DNA of 64,000 bases from contig NZ_CP014844.1 in the NCBI RefSeq assembly GCF_001598055.1, positions 62,001 through 126,000 of the forward strand, given 5' to 3'. This DNA comes from Cupriavidus nantongensis. GTDB lineage: Bacteria; Pseudomonadota; Gammaproteobacteria; Burkholderiales; Burkholderiaceae. Shown here one piece after another: positions 8,752-17,014 of this stretch. The translations under genes were made by a program, and so were the position numbers. Every line of letters begins with the position of its first letter. The first letter of the stretch is position 1. Under the pieces are notes generated by a model. That model had not been told where the DNA came from. It worked only from the letters and a program-made list of their open reading frames with translations, and searched no databases.

Positions 8752-9408
8752 ATGGCCAAGCAACAGGCGCCCGACACCCGTCCCGAGATCTACGTCAGCA
8801 CCGACGTCGAGGCCGACGGCCCGATCCCGGGCCCGCACTCGATGCTGTCCTTTGCCTCGGTGGCGATGCTGGCGGACAAGACCGTGCTCGGCACCTTCTC
8901 GGCCAATCTCGAAACCCTGCCCGGCGCCGCCGGCCACCCGGTGCAGATGCAGTGGTGGCAAACCCAGCCCGAAGCCTGGAGCGCCTGCCGGCGCGACCTG
9001 CAGCGCCCCGAGGACGCCATGGTGCGCTATGTCGAATGGGTCGAGGCGCTGCCCGGCAAGCCGGTCTTCGTCGCCTTTCCGGCGGGTTTCGATTTCACCT
9101 GGATGTTCTGGTACATGATGCGCTTCGCCGGGCGCTCGCCATTCGGCTGGGCCGCGCTCGACGTCAAGACGCTGGGCTTCGCGCTGACCGGGCGGCCCTA
9201 TCGCAAGACCGTCAAGGCGGCCTTCCCGGCCGGATGGATGGATCCGCTGCCGCACACCCATGTGGCGCTCGACGATGCGATGGAACAGGGCGCGCTGTTC
9301 TGCAACATGCTGGCGACGCTGCGCGAGCGCGAAGCGGCGCTGGCAACGCTCACGCCCGACGAAGGAACCAGCGCGAGCGAGCCCTCACCTCCGCCAGCCC
9401 AGCCCTGA
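8752..9408 (+). CDS. DEDD-type 3'-5' exonuclease-like protein
   Basis: A 218-residue RNase H-fold protein. The first exonuclease motif is STDVEADGP (Asp18, Glu20); the later [13 protein letters not shown] and [13 protein letters not shown] carry the remaining acidic and histidine residues of the DEDDh arrangement. Function on RNA or DNA cannot be decided from sequence. The start is four bases after the stop of the metallo-hydrolase gene. The last 18 residues are Ser, Pro and Glu rich and probably disordered. Proteins of this kind are often annotated only as exonuclease or hypothetical. Confidence 0.7.
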   Translation: MAKQQAPDTRPEIYVSTDVEADGPIPGPHSMLSFASVAMLADKTVLGTFSANLETLPGAAGHPVQMQWWQTQPEAWSACRRDLQRPEDAMVRYVEWVEALPGKPVFVAFPAGFDFTWMFWYMMRFAGRSPFGWAALDVKTLGFALTGRPYRKTVKAAFPAGWMDPLPHTHVALDDAMEQGALFCNMLATLREREAALATLTPDEGTSASEPSPPPAQP

Positions 9409-9614
9409 CCAGCTGTTGCGCCGCGTCAAGCGCGGCGGCATGTCCCTTGCAGGCCGCTGCTCGCATCTGGCGCCAGCCCGGCTATAGTAGAAGCGGATAT
9501 GGCGTTACCGGGCGAAACGAGCCATGACTAACCGGCGCACTTGCGCAGCCACGCCATATGCCGTTTGAGCCATCCTGCCCGGACCGCGCGGCGCCTGCCG
9601 AGGAGGTGTCGAAC

Positions 9615-9842
9615 ATGCGTTTCCCTACCGACCTGCACTTGAGAGACCTGGCCGGCCGGATCCATTGGCCGCATGCCACGCGCGACGCCACGCCCATCAC
9701 CCATCGCCACTCCTCGGATGAGGACGCCGAAGTCGCCAAGGCCACGCTCTACGTCAGCACCGTGACGCTGGTGGTGCTGCTGGTGGTGCTGGCGGCCATC
9801 GCTTTCGGTCAGGAGGCCATGCACTGGCTGGGTGTTCATTAG
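9615..9842 (+). CDS. Small single-pass membrane protein, unknown function
   Basis: A 75-residue protein I do not recognise. A strong ribosome site (AGGAGG at 9601-9606, eight bases before the ATG) fixes the start at 9615; an upstream start at 9558 would add 19 residues that cover this site. The N-terminal half is polar and His-rich (RIHWPHATRDATPITHRHSS). One clear membrane helix follows (LYVSTVTLVVLLVVLAAIAF), with a short tail ending HWLGVH. It stands alone between the exonuclease gene and a strong hairpin terminator. Confidence 0.6.
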   Translation: MRFPTDLHLRDLAGRIHWPHATRDATPITHRHSSDEDAEVAKATLYVSTVTLVVLLVVLAAIAFGQEAMHWLGVH

Positions 9843-9878
9843 ACGACCCAGCCTGAAGCAGACTGCCTCGCAGACCGG

Positions 9879-9911
9879 CCGGCCCCCACCACCGTGGGGG
9901 CCGGTTCTGTT
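9879..9911. terminator. Hairpin terminator between the small membrane protein and arsC-like gene
   Basis: An 11-bp GC stem (CCGGCCCCCAC / GTGGGGGCCGG, loop 9890-9893) is followed on the plus strand by TTCTGTTT. It ends the gene at 9615-9842 and abuts the stop of the convergent gene. Confidence 0.7.
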
Positions 9912-10271
9912 TCAGGCCAGCAGCGGCGCGACGTTCTCGGGCGGGCGGCCGATCGCGGCGCGGCGGTTGCGCACCACCACCGGTCGCTGCAGCAGGATCG
10001 GGTTGTCGGCCACGGCCGCCAGCAGCTCGGCATCGGTCAGGCCGGGGTCGGCCAGGCCCAGTTCGGCGTAGGGGGCTTCGTTGTCGCGCAGCATCTCGCG
10101 CACCGGCACGCCCAGCAGGGTATGCAACTGGCGCAGCGTCGACAGCGACGGCGGGTCCTTCAGGTACTCCACGATCTCCACCGGCTCGCCTAGCCGCTCG
10201 GCGGCAGCCTGGACCAGGGCGAGGGTCTCGCGCGACTTGGAGCAACGGGGATTGTGGTAGATGGTGATCAT
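9912..10271 (-). CDS. ArsC-family reductase (glutaredoxin-dependent arsenate reductase-like)
   Basis: A 119-residue thioredoxin-fold protein. Its N-terminus, ITIYHNPRCSKSRETLAL, holds the single catalytic Cys10 of the ArsC/YfgD family. The later ILLQRPVVVRN contains the Arg conserved in ArsC. No arsenite pump or ArsR gene adjoins it, so this is more like the stand-alone YfgD type, whose natural role is unclear, than part of an ars operon. The ATG at 10271 is preceded by AAAGGACCTGCC. It ends directly against the hairpin at 9879-9911. Confidence 0.8.
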   Translation of the reverse strand: MITIYHNPRCSKSRETLALVQAAAERLGEPVEIVEYLKDPPSLSTLRQLHTLLGVPVREMLRDNEAPYAELGLADPGLTDAELLAAVADNPILLQRPVVVRNRRAAIGRPPENVAPLLA

Positions 10272-10443
10272 GGCAGGTCCTTTCTTGTCATGGCCGCGCC
10301 CCGCGGCGGGGCATCGGCACTAATGCGGTGCAAATCCAACCGCACTATATACAAGACCGCGGCCGGCGCGCAGCATCATGCGGTGCATCGCCACCGGCAC
10401 GCATCCTGCGTTGCACCGGTTCTTGCCCCAGGCGCCAATTCCG

Positions 10444-11025
10444 ATGACCTCCACCAACGCCACCACCGCGCCGCGCGGCCATGGCACGCACCAGCCCTTT
10501 ACGCTGCGTGACGCCACCCGCGCCGACATTACCGCCATCCACGCCATCTACGCCCACCACGTGGAGCACGGCCGCGCCTCGTTCGAGGAAGTGTCGCCGA
10601 GCGTCGACGAGATGCAGCTGCGCCTGGCCGAAGTGCACCGCAAGGGCCTGCCCTACCTGGTCGCCGAGCGCGACGGCGAGGTGCTGGGCTATGCCTATGC
10701 CTCGGCCTACCGCGCGCGCAGCGCCTACCGCTTCGCCATCGAAGACTCGATCTACATCGACCACCGCCGCGTCGGCGAAGGCCTGGGCCAGGCGCTGCTG
10801 GCGGCGCTGATCGCCCGCTGCGAAAACGGTCCGTGGCGCCAGATGGTCGCCGTGATCGCATGCACCGCCGCCGGCGAAGGCGCGGGCTCGCTGGCCGTGC
10901 ACGAACGGCTGGGCTTCCGCACCGTCGGCCGGCTGGAGGCGGTGGGGTTCAAGCACGGCCAGTGGATCGATACGGTGCTGATGCAGCGGGCGCTGGGTGC
11001 GGGGGCGACGACGCTGCCGGCGTAG
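10444..11025 (+). CDS. GNAT acetyltransferase, phosphinothricin/methionine sulfone type
   Basis: A 193-residue N-acetyltransferase. The acetyl-CoA loop is HRRVGEGLGQALLAALI, and flanking stretches (YAHHVEHGRASFEEVSP, YLVAERDGEVLGYAYAS, SLAVHERLGFRTVGRLEAVG) are characteristic of the Pat/YncA subgroup, which acetylates phosphinothricin, methionine sulfone or methionine sulfoximine. I prefer the ATG at 10444 because homology begins just after it; an in-frame ATG at 10378 would add 22 residues without family resemblance. No clear Shine-Dalgarno precedes either. The gene stands alone. Confidence 0.8.
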   Translation: MTSTNATTAPRGHGTHQPFTLRDATRADITAIHAIYAHHVEHGRASFEEVSPSVDEMQLRLAEVHRKGLPYLVAERDGEVLGYAYASAYRARSAYRFAIEDSIYIDHRRVGEGLGQALLAALIARCENGPWRQMVAVIACTAAGEGAGSLAVHERLGFRTVGRLEAVGFKHGQWIDTVLMQRALGAGATTLPA

Positions 11026-11070
11026 GCGGAATCGGCTGCAGCAAGTTCAGACGGGTCTTATCGCCGTGCA

Positions 11071-11118
11071 GGTGTCCTGGTAACGACAATGCCTATACTT
11101 TGTCATTACGAGGACACC
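11071..11118 (+). promoter_or_regulatory. Promoter-operator of the toxin-antitoxin pair
   Basis: A 19-bp inverted repeat (11071-11089 and 11100-11118, 17 of 19 positions pairing, 10-base spacer) encloses a TATACT -10-like element (11094-11099). It ends four bases before the antitoxin ATG. Repressor binding here would cover the promoter, as in autoregulated type II toxin-antitoxin operons. Confidence 0.65.
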
Positions 11119-11122
11119 GGAA

Positions 11123-11407
11123 ATGCTTGTGTCGGAAGAAATCCAGTTCACTGTCACACTGAATCGCCAACTGCGTGACGCCTTCGTCGCCGCGGCTGAG
11201 GCGGAAGGCCATACCATCTCGCAGGTAGCTGAAGGATTGATACGTCAGTACCTCGAGCAATGCCAGAAGTCGCGCGACGACGACGCCCTGTTCCGGCAGA
11301 TGGTCGAGCAGGGCAGGACTTTCATGCGCGCCGGCATCGGCATTCCAAATGAACAAGTGGAAGCCGAATCCGCCGACTGGTGTGCCGCGATGTTACGGCA
11401 GGCTTGA
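11123..11407 (+). CDS. Antitoxin of a type II toxin-antitoxin pair (RHH/ParD-like)
   Basis: A 94-residue protein with a ribbon-helix-helix-like N-terminus: the strand EEIQFTVTLNRQLRDAF, then helices with GHTISQVAEGLIRQYLEQ. The C-terminal half is acidic and probably wraps the toxin. Its stop codon overlaps the toxin's TTG start by four bases, the usual antitoxin-first coupling. The inverted repeat just upstream is its likely operator. Assignment to ParD rather than RelB is by general appearance and by the partner. Confidence 0.7.
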   Translation: MLVSEEIQFTVTLNRQLRDAFVAAAEAEGHTISQVAEGLIRQYLEQCQKSRDDDALFRQMVEQGRTFMRAGIGIPNEQVEAESADWCAAMLRQA

Positions 11408-11676
11408 AGCTGCTATGGACGCCACAGGCATTGAAACAGCGTATAGCGATCCGGAGCTTCATCGCACAGCATGATCCCGTTGCCGCAGTCCGAATGGAAC
11501 GGCGGTTCAATGAGGCGGCTGCGCGGCTGCAGCTTTTTCCTGAACTTGGAACGGCGAGCCGCTGTACCGGAGCTCGTGAGTACGTGGCGCACGAGCACTA
11601 CCGACTGATTTACGAACTCAATGAAGGAGTGATCTGGATCATAGGGATCGCACACACATCGCGGCGTTCTTTATAG
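11404..11676 (+). CDS. RelE/ParE-family toxin
   Basis: A 90-residue protein with the ParE/RelE fold pattern: LKLLWTPQALKQRIAIRSFI at the start, ARMERRFNEAAARLQLFPELG-type middle (here VRMERRFNEAAARLQLFPEL), and VAHEHYRLIYELNEGVIWII near the end. The TTG at 11404 overlaps the antitoxin stop (TTGA) and restores the canonical N-terminus, so I prefer it to an ATG at 11380 inside the antitoxin. ParE toxins poison gyrase and RelE toxins cleave ribosome-bound mRNA; which applies here is not decided by sequence. Confidence 0.72.
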   Translation: MKLLWTPQALKQRIAIRSFIAQHDPVAAVRMERRFNEAAARLQLFPELGTASRCTGAREYVAHEHYRLIYELNEGVIWIIGIAHTSRRSL

Positions 11677-11723
11677 CCAGCCAGAAAAGCCTTACCAATC
11701 CACCCGGTCATAGCCGCAACACA

Positions 11724-11759
11724 ATGCAAAACGCCACGGAAACCCGTGGCGTTTTGCAT
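11724..11759. terminator. Bidirectional terminator between toxin and M20 hydrolase genes
   Basis: A perfect 16-bp stem (ATGCAAAACGCCACGG and complement) with a four-base loop lies between two convergent genes. A-rich and T-rich arms suit termination in both directions. Confidence 0.8.
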
Positions 11760-11799
11760 TAGCCGGGCGCCTGGCGGCGCTCCGGCAAATCGCCTCGTC

Positions 11800-13077
11800 T
11801 TACTGCATCAGGTCCGACAGCGCCAGCGCCACCACCTTGGTGGCACGGTTCAGGTCGTTCAGGCGCAGGTTCTCGTCCGAGTTGTGGCCGCGGGCTTCCA
11901 TCAGCGTGCGCGGGCCCGCGCCGTACAGCACGGTGGGGATGCCGCGCTTGGTGTAGTGGCGGGCGTCGGTGTACAGCGGCACGCCCTGCACCGGGATCTC
12001 GACGCCGAAGACGGACTCGGCACGGCTCTTCAGCGCGCCGATCAGCTTTTCCACGCCCGGCAGTTCCGACAGCGGCTCGGCCAGGATGATGCGCTCGACC
12101 TTCACTTCGATGCCCGGGCGGTCCTTGGCGGCCTTCTCGACCACGGCGCGGATCTCGCCCTCGGCGTCGAAGCCGATTTCCTCGGGGATCATGCGGCGGT
12201 CGACGCGGAAGGTCACCAGGTCCGGCACCACGTTGGTGTTGATGCCGCCCTTGATCAGGCCGACGTTGAGCGTGGCGGTGTCGATGCCCGGCACCTTCGA
12301 CTTGCGCGTGGCCAGCTCGGCGCGCAGGCCGTAGATGGCCTGCAGGATATGGGTGGCGGCCTCGATCGCGTCGACGCCGGTGTGCGGCATGGCGGCGTGG
12401 CCCTGCTTGCCCTTGACCGTCACTTCGACGTGCAGGCAGCCATTGTGCGACGAGGTAATGCCGTACGAGAAGCCCGCCGAGATCGCGTAGTCGGCCTTGC
12501 TCAGGTTGTTGTCGAGCAGGAACTTCGGGCCGATGTCGCCGCCGGTTTCCTCGTCATAGGTGAACTGCAGCTCGACCGCGCCGTTGATCTTCGCGCCCTG
12601 CTTCTCGGCTTCCATCAGCGCCAGCACCGCGTAGGTGTAGGTGGCGAAGTCCGACTTGGACACCGCCACGCCGCGGCCGTACATGACCGGGCCGTGCTCG
12701 CTGTCGGCGCTATCGACAATCTCGCCGCCGTACGGGTCCTTGGTCCAGCCCAGGCCGGGGGGCACCACGTCGCCGTGGGCGTTCATGGCGATGACCGGGC
12801 CGCCCGTGCCGAACTGCTTGCGCACGATCAGATTGGTGGCGCTGATCATGCCGGCGGCCTTGACCTGCTCGTCGGGCACCTTGTGGGCCTCCACCGTGAA
12901 GCCCAGACCCTCCAGCAGTTCCTTGGCGCGTTTGCCGTGCGCATCGCAATCGCCGGCCGGGTTGTCCGACGGCACCTTGACCAGCTCGGCCAGGAAGGCT
13001 TCCTGCTGCGGACGGTGCTGGTCGATGAACTGCGTCAGCGTGGTTTCGATGGGGTTCATATTGTCTCGTGCGGTCAT
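11800..13077 (-). CDS. M20-family metallopeptidase/amidohydrolase (ArgE/DapE-like)
   Basis: A 425-residue M20 enzyme. Zinc ligands appear in NAHGDVVPPG and YDEETGGDIGPKF (catalytic Glu pair), with the lid-domain histidine in KGKQGHAAMPHTGVDA and a C-terminal ARGHNSDENLRL. Substrate is not evident; related enzymes deacylate amino acids or cleave dipeptides. The frame stays open to 13377 but that extension lies over the 3' end of the next gene, so I chose ATG 13077; ATG 13059 is also possible. It is the second gene after an allantoate-amidohydrolase-like gene (56-base gap), and the pair is divergent from dctA. Confidence 0.82.
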   Translation of the reverse strand: MTARDNMNPIETTLTQFIDQHRPQQEAFLAELVKVPSDNPAGDCDAHGKRAKELLEGLGFTVEAHKVPDEQVKAAGMISATNLIVRKQFGTGGPVIAMNAHGDVVPPGLGWTKDPYGGEIVDSADSEHGPVMYGRGVAVSKSDFATYTYAVLALMEAEKQGAKINGAVELQFTYDEETGGDIGPKFLLDNNLSKADYAISAGFSYGITSSHNGCLHVEVTVKGKQGHAAMPHTGVDAIEAATHILQAIYGLRAELATRKSKVPGIDTATLNVGLIKGGINTNVVPDLVTFRVDRRMIPEEIGFDAEGEIRAVVEKAAKDRPGIEVKVERIILAEPLSELPGVEKLIGALKSRAESVFGVEIPVQGVPLYTDARHYTKRGIPTVLYGAGPRTLMEARGHNSDENLRLNDLNRATKVVALALSDLMQ

Positions 13078-13133
13078 GACTTGTTCTCGTAACAACTGAA
13101 GGAGGTTCGGGTGGGGCTTCCGGGCGCGCTGGC

Positions 13134-14390
13134 TTACTGCGGCAGCCGGAAGTGCTCGACGAAATCGCTGAACACGCGCGCGGACAGTGCGGCATCCTCG
13201 GCGGTCATGGTTTCGGTGGGATGGTGGCTGATGCCGCCGTTGCCGCAGCGCACGAACAGCATGGCGACATCGGCGATGGCGGCAATGGCCATGGCGTCGT
13301 GGCCGGCGCCCGACGGCAGGTGGCGCACCGGCACGCCCTGGCGGGCGATGGCGGCGGCCCATTGCTCTTGCAGCCACGGGGCGCAGGGGACGCTCTTCGC
13401 CTCGTGGGTCTTGCGGATCTGTGCGCGCACGTTGCGGCGCGCGCAGACGCGCTCGATCTCGGCCAACACGTCGTTGACGGCGGCCTCGCGCTCGGCGTCC
13501 TCGCCGGCGCGGATGTCGATGGAGAACACGGCGCGGCCCGGCACCACGTTGGTGGCGCCGTTGGGCACGTTGAACTGGCCCACGGTGCCGACCAGGCCCG
13601 GCTTGCCGCCGCAGCGCTTCTCGATATAGAGGCCGATTTCGGCGCCGGCCATGGCGGCGTCGCGGCGCATGTCCATCGGCACGGTGCCGGCATGGCCGGC
13701 CAGGCCTTCGAGCTCGACCAGGAAGCGGGTCGCGCCGGAAATCGCGGTCACCACGCCCACCGGCAGGCCTTCGTTCAGCAGCACCGGGCCTTGTTCGATA
13801 TGCACCTCGACAAAGGCCGCCACCTTGCTGCGGTCATGCCTGGCGGCGGGCAGCGCGGCGGCGTCGAAGCCGGCCTCGCGCATTACCTCGCGCATGGTCT
13901 TGCCGCTGTCGTCGAGGTTGTCCAGCACGTTGTTGTCGAAGGTGCCGGCGATGGCGCGGCTGCCCAGCAGCGTGGCCTTGAAGCGCACCCCCTCTTCCTC
14001 GGCGAAGCCCACCACCTCGAGCGCGAACGGAAAGCGCTTGCCCTGGCGGTTCCATTCCGCCACGCAGGCGATCGGCAGGATCACGCCCAGGTTGCCGTCA
14101 TAGCGGCCGGCGTCGCGCACGGTGTCGAAATGCGAGCCGGTCAGCAGCGCCGGCGCGTCGGGCGTGGTGCCCTCGTAGCGGCCGATCACGTTGCCGGCGG
14201 CATCGCGGCGCACCGTCATGCCGGCCTGCTGCATCCACTCGGTCAGCTGCGCGGCGGCGCCGTGGTGGGCCTCGGTCAGGTAGGTGCGGGTGAGCATGCC
14301 GGGCTGCTCAGTGTGGACGGCCAGGGCGTCGGCCCAGGCCATGATGCGCGTGCCAGTCTCTGCGGCGGACGGCGACGGATTTGCTGCCAT
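13134..14390 (-). CDS. Zn-dependent amidohydrolase, AllC/HyuC family
   Basis: A 418-residue M20-type amidase of the allantoate amidohydrolase / N-carbamoyl-L-amino-acid hydrolase group. Diagnostic motifs are LLTGSHFDTVRDAGRYDGNL, GFAEEEGVRF, FVEVHIEQGPVL and LEGLAGHAGTVPMDMRRDA, plus PSGAGHDAMA near the C-terminus. These enzymes release ammonia from ureido compounds. Purine breakdown would yield ureidoglycolate and then glyoxylate, the substrate of the gcl cluster 8 kb away, but no other purine-degradation gene is adjacent, so the substrate is open. The ATG at 14390 has AGGAG seven bases upstream. Divergent dctA and a GntR regulator suggest that the module imports and degrades a common compound. 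Confidence 0.78.
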   Translation of the reverse strand: MAANPSPSAAETGTRIMAWADALAVHTEQPGMLTRTYLTEAHHGAAAQLTEWMQQAGMTVRRDAAGNVIGRYEGTTPDAPALLTGSHFDTVRDAGRYDGNLGVILPIACVAEWNRQGKRFPFALEVVGFAEEEGVRFKATLLGSRAIAGTFDNNVLDNLDDSGKTMREVMREAGFDAAALPAARHDRSKVAAFVEVHIEQGPVLLNEGLPVGVVTAISGATRFLVELEGLAGHAGTVPMDMRRDAAMAGAEIGLYIEKRCGGKPGLVGTVGQFNVPNGATNVVPGRAVFSIDIRAGEDAEREAAVNDVLAEIERVCARRNVRAQIRKTHEAKSVPCAPWLQEQWAAAIARQGVPVRHLPSGAGHDAMAIAAIADVAMLFVRCGNGGISHHPTETMTAEDAALSARVFSDFVEHFRLPQ

Positions 14391-14780
14391 GCGTGTCTCC
14401 TGCTGGAAGTGCGTGAAAGCCGCGGCGGCGTGGCTGGCGGGGTGCCAGTGCGGGCTGGGACGCCCATGGCCGAAGCTCTATTCTGTGCGATTCATGGTAG
14501 CACAGTGAATTCAAAAATTGCATACAAAAATGATATGCACTATATTCGGTTCCACGTTCAGACAATCCGCCGCGGACAATCCGGTCCGGACAGCGGATGG
14601 CGCGGGATCCGTCCCAACAGGGGGGCTGCCCGCGCGGTGGCGTACTCCCGACCCGGAGTCCCGCCCGGAACGTAAGGCCGGCAGCCCAACCCAGCCGTCA
14701 GAGCAGCACGGGGCCGCCGGTGATTCCTGGATCGAAATGGGCCGGCCGGCGCACAGGACCGGCCCCGCACGGAGACAACC
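14391..14780. promoter_or_regulatory. Divergent control region between amidohydrolase and dctA genes
   Basis: This 390-base gap has no gene. Its AT-rich left part holds two dyads: CTGTGC-N11-GCACAG (14483-14505) and TGCATA-N9-TATGCA (14519-14539). The second has the size and AT centre of sites bound by FCD-type GntR regulators, one of which is encoded at 16226-16918. A GC hairpin (14739-14765) sits just before the dctA ribosome site. Confidence 0.5.
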
Positions 14781-16178
14781 ATGCAGCACGCAGTTCCCTC
14801 GCAGCAGCGCCCGGGCAGCCCCCGCCTGCACACCCGCTTTACCCGCTCGCTGTTCGGCCAGGTGCTGATCGCCCTGGTGATCGGCACCGCGCTCGGCCTC
14901 GCCTTCCCGGAGTTCGCCGCCAAGCTCAAGCCGCTCGGCGATGCCTTTATCAAGCTGATCAAGATGCTGATCGGCCCGATCGTGTTCTGCGTGGTGGTGG
15001 CCGGCATCTGCGGCGCCGGCGAGCTGAAGAAGGTGGGCCGCGTCGGCATCAAGGCGGTGGTGTACTTCGAGGTCGTCACCACCATCGCGCTGGCGCTGGG
15101 CATCCTGCTGGCCTATGTGTTCCAGCCGGGCGTGGGCATGAACGTCGATCCCCGTTCGCTCGACGCCTCGGCCATCGCCGGCTTTATCGACAACGCGACC
15201 AAGGTCAAGGACCAGGGCACGGTCGACTTCCTGCTCAAGCTGATCCCCAATACCGTGTTCGGCGCCTTCGCCAACGGCGACGTGCTGCAGGTGCTGGTGG
15301 TGTCGATCCTGTTTGGCTGCGCGCTGTCGCTGGTGGGCGAGCCGGGCCGGCCGCTGGTCAGCCTGATCGATACCTTCTCGCACACGCTGTTCAAGATGAT
15401 GGGATTCATCATCAAGCTGGCGCCGCTGGGCGTGCTGGGCGCGGTGGCGTTTACGGTCGGCAAGTACGGCATCGGCTCGCTCAAGCAGCTGGGCTTCCTG
15501 GTGCTGCTGTTCTACGGCGCGGTGATCGTGTTCGTGCTGGTGGTGCTGGGCGGCATCATGCGCGCTTGCGGTTTCTCGGTGATCAAGCTGATCCGCTACC
15601 TGCGCGCCGAGTTGCTGGTGGTGCTGGGCACCGCCTCGTCCGACAGCGTGCTGCCGCAGGTGATGAAGAAGCTCGAGTTCATGGGCGTGAAGAAGTCGGT
15701 GGTGGGCCTGGTGATTCCGACCGGCTACTCGTTCAACCTCGACGCGTTCTCGATCTACCTGACGCTGGCCGCGGTCTTTATCGCGCAGGCAACCAACACG
15801 CCGCTGGCGATGGCCGACCTGCTCGGCATCCTGGCGGTGGCGCTGATCACCTCCAAGGGCGCGCACGGCATTCCCGGCTCGGCCATCGTGATCCTGGCCG
15901 CGACGCTGTCGGCACACCCGGCGATCCCGGCGATCGGCCTGGTGCTGGTGCTGTCGGTGGACTGGTTCATCGGCATCGCGCGCGCGCTCGGCAACCTGAT
16001 CGGCAACTGCGTCGCCACGGTGGTGGTGGCCGCATGGGAGAAGGACATCGACCGCGCCCGGGCGCACGGGGTGCTGAACGGCACCATCGAAGCGTCCGAC
16101 CTCGATGCCGGCCTGGCCGCGATGGCGCAGGACGCCGCCGCCCCGGCGATCGTGCCGGGCCCGGTCGCAGGGCGCTAG
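14781..16178 (+). CDS. dctA: DctA-type C4-dicarboxylate/H+ symporter
   Basis: A 465-residue transporter of the DAACS family. Start (RFTRSLFGQVLIALVIGTALG), KMLIGPIVFCVVVAGICG, the serine-rich loop GTASSDSVLPQVMKKLE, the unwound helix stretch GYSFNLDAFSIYLTLAAVFIAQATNT and ITSKGAHGIPGSAIVILAAT are classic DctA signatures. DctA takes up succinate, fumarate and malate; relatives carry orotate or other dicarboxylates. Length (about 430-465) is normal. The ATG at 14781 follows GGAGACAACC. A GntR regulator gene begins 47 bases downstream on the same strand. Confidence 0.9.
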   Translation: MQHAVPSQQRPGSPRLHTRFTRSLFGQVLIALVIGTALGLAFPEFAAKLKPLGDAFIKLIKMLIGPIVFCVVVAGICGAGELKKVGRVGIKAVVYFEVVTTIALALGILLAYVFQPGVGMNVDPRSLDASAIAGFIDNATKVKDQGTVDFLLKLIPNTVFGAFANGDVLQVLVVSILFGCALSLVGEPGRPLVSLIDTFSHTLFKMMGFIIKLAPLGVLGAVAFTVGKYGIGSLKQLGFLVLLFYGAVIVFVLVVLGGIMRACGFSVIKLIRYLRAELLVVLGTASSDSVLPQVMKKLEFMGVKKSVVGLVIPTGYSFNLDAFSIYLTLAAVFIAQATNTPLAMADLLGILAVALITSKGAHGIPGSAIVILAATLSAHPAIPAIGLVLVLSVDWFIGIARALGNLIGNCVATVVVAAWEKDIDRARAHGVLNGTIEASDLDAGLAAMAQDAAAPAIVPGPVAGR

Positions 16179-16225
16179 AATCACGCATCTCCCCAACCGC
16201 GCAGCCTCTGCGCAAGTGCGCTGCC

Positions 16226-16918
16226 ATGCCCGAGCATATCGATCCTGACATGACCGCCGAAGCGATCGCCGACGACATCGTCGCGGCGATCGTTTCGCAC
16301 CGCCTGCCGCCCGGCACCAAGCTGCGCGAGGAGGCGCTGGCCAGCGTCTACCGCGTCAGCCGCACCAAGGTGCGCGCGGCGCTGCTGATGCTGTCCAAGG
16401 ACAAGGTCATCCAGATCGTGCCGGACAAGGGGGCGTTCGTGGCCAAGCCCAGCGCCGAGGAAGCGCGCGAGGTGTTCGCCGTGCGTCGCATCCTCGAAGC
16501 CGCGCTGGCGCGCGAATTCGTCGCCAAGGCCACCGCCGCCGACTACAAGCGCATCGACCGCCACCTGGCGGCCGAACGTAAGTCGCTGGCCGGCAACGAT
16601 GCCCAGGTGCGCACCCGGCTGCTGGGCGACTTCCATATCGTGCTGGCCGAGGTGGTCGGCAACGGCGTGCTGACCGAGATGATGCGCGAGCTGTCGGCGC
16701 GCAGCGCGGTCATCACCATGCTGTACCAGTCGCGCCGCGACGCGGCCTGCTCGTCAGACGAGCATCGCGAGTTCATCGAGGCCGCCCGTGCCGGCGATGT
16801 CGAGCGCGCCGTCACGCTGATGGTGGACCACCTGGGCCACGTCGAGGGCGCGCTGCATTTCGAGGAAACCGCGCCGGTGGCGCGCGGCAAGGACCTCGTC
16901 GCCGCACTGCTGGCGTAG
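16226..16918 (+). CDS. GntR-family regulator (FadR/FCD subfamily)
   Basis: A 230-residue regulator. Residues 10-70 form the winged helix (AIVSHRLPPGTKLREEALAS, VSRTKVRAALLMLSKDKVI). The C-terminal all-helical FCD domain follows, with likely metal-binding residues in GDFHIVLAEVVGN, DEHREFIEAARAGD and DHLGHVEG. Regulators of this group sense organic acids or related metabolites. Being downstream of dctA and opposite two amidohydrolases, it most likely controls the divergent region 14391-14780. The ligand is unknown. Confidence 0.8.
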   Translation: MPEHIDPDMTAEAIADDIVAAIVSHRLPPGTKLREEALASVYRVSRTKVRAALLMLSKDKVIQIVPDKGAFVAKPSAEEAREVFAVRRILEAALAREFVAKATAADYKRIDRHLAAERKSLAGNDAQVRTRLLGDFHIVLAEVVGNGVLTEMMRELSARSAVITMLYQSRRDAACSSDEHREFIEAARAGDVERAVTLMVDHLGHVEGALHFEETAPVARGKDLVAALLA

Positions 16919-16966
16919 GCGCCAGCGCCACCCTTTCCCCCTTCTCTCCGCCCCGGTGCCGGCCGC

Positions 16967-16980
16967 TTGACGTGAGTCAA
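16967..16980 (+). promoter_or_regulatory. FNR/ANR-type dyad
   Basis: TTGAC-GTGA-GTCAA differs from the FNR consensus TTGAT-N4-ATCAA only at the inner position of each half. The identical half-sites occur in front of hemN (42164-42177), a known FNR-regulated gene class. The site lies 49 bases past the GntR stop codon and 48 bases before the candidate small RNA start. Confidence 0.5.
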
Positions 16981-17014
16981 AGCACCCCGCGCCGCCCGCG
17001 CGCAAACTTCATCT

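Noticed and set aside
13078..13377. 100-codon N-terminal extension of the M20 hydrolase
   Set aside because: It lies over the 3' end of the upstream amidohydrolase gene in another frame and has no family homology. The normal M20 N-terminus begins near 13059-13077.
14511..16196. 561-codon minus-strand frame opposite dctA
   Set aside because: No domain, extreme Gln/His/Arg content; dctA on the other strand is unmistakable.
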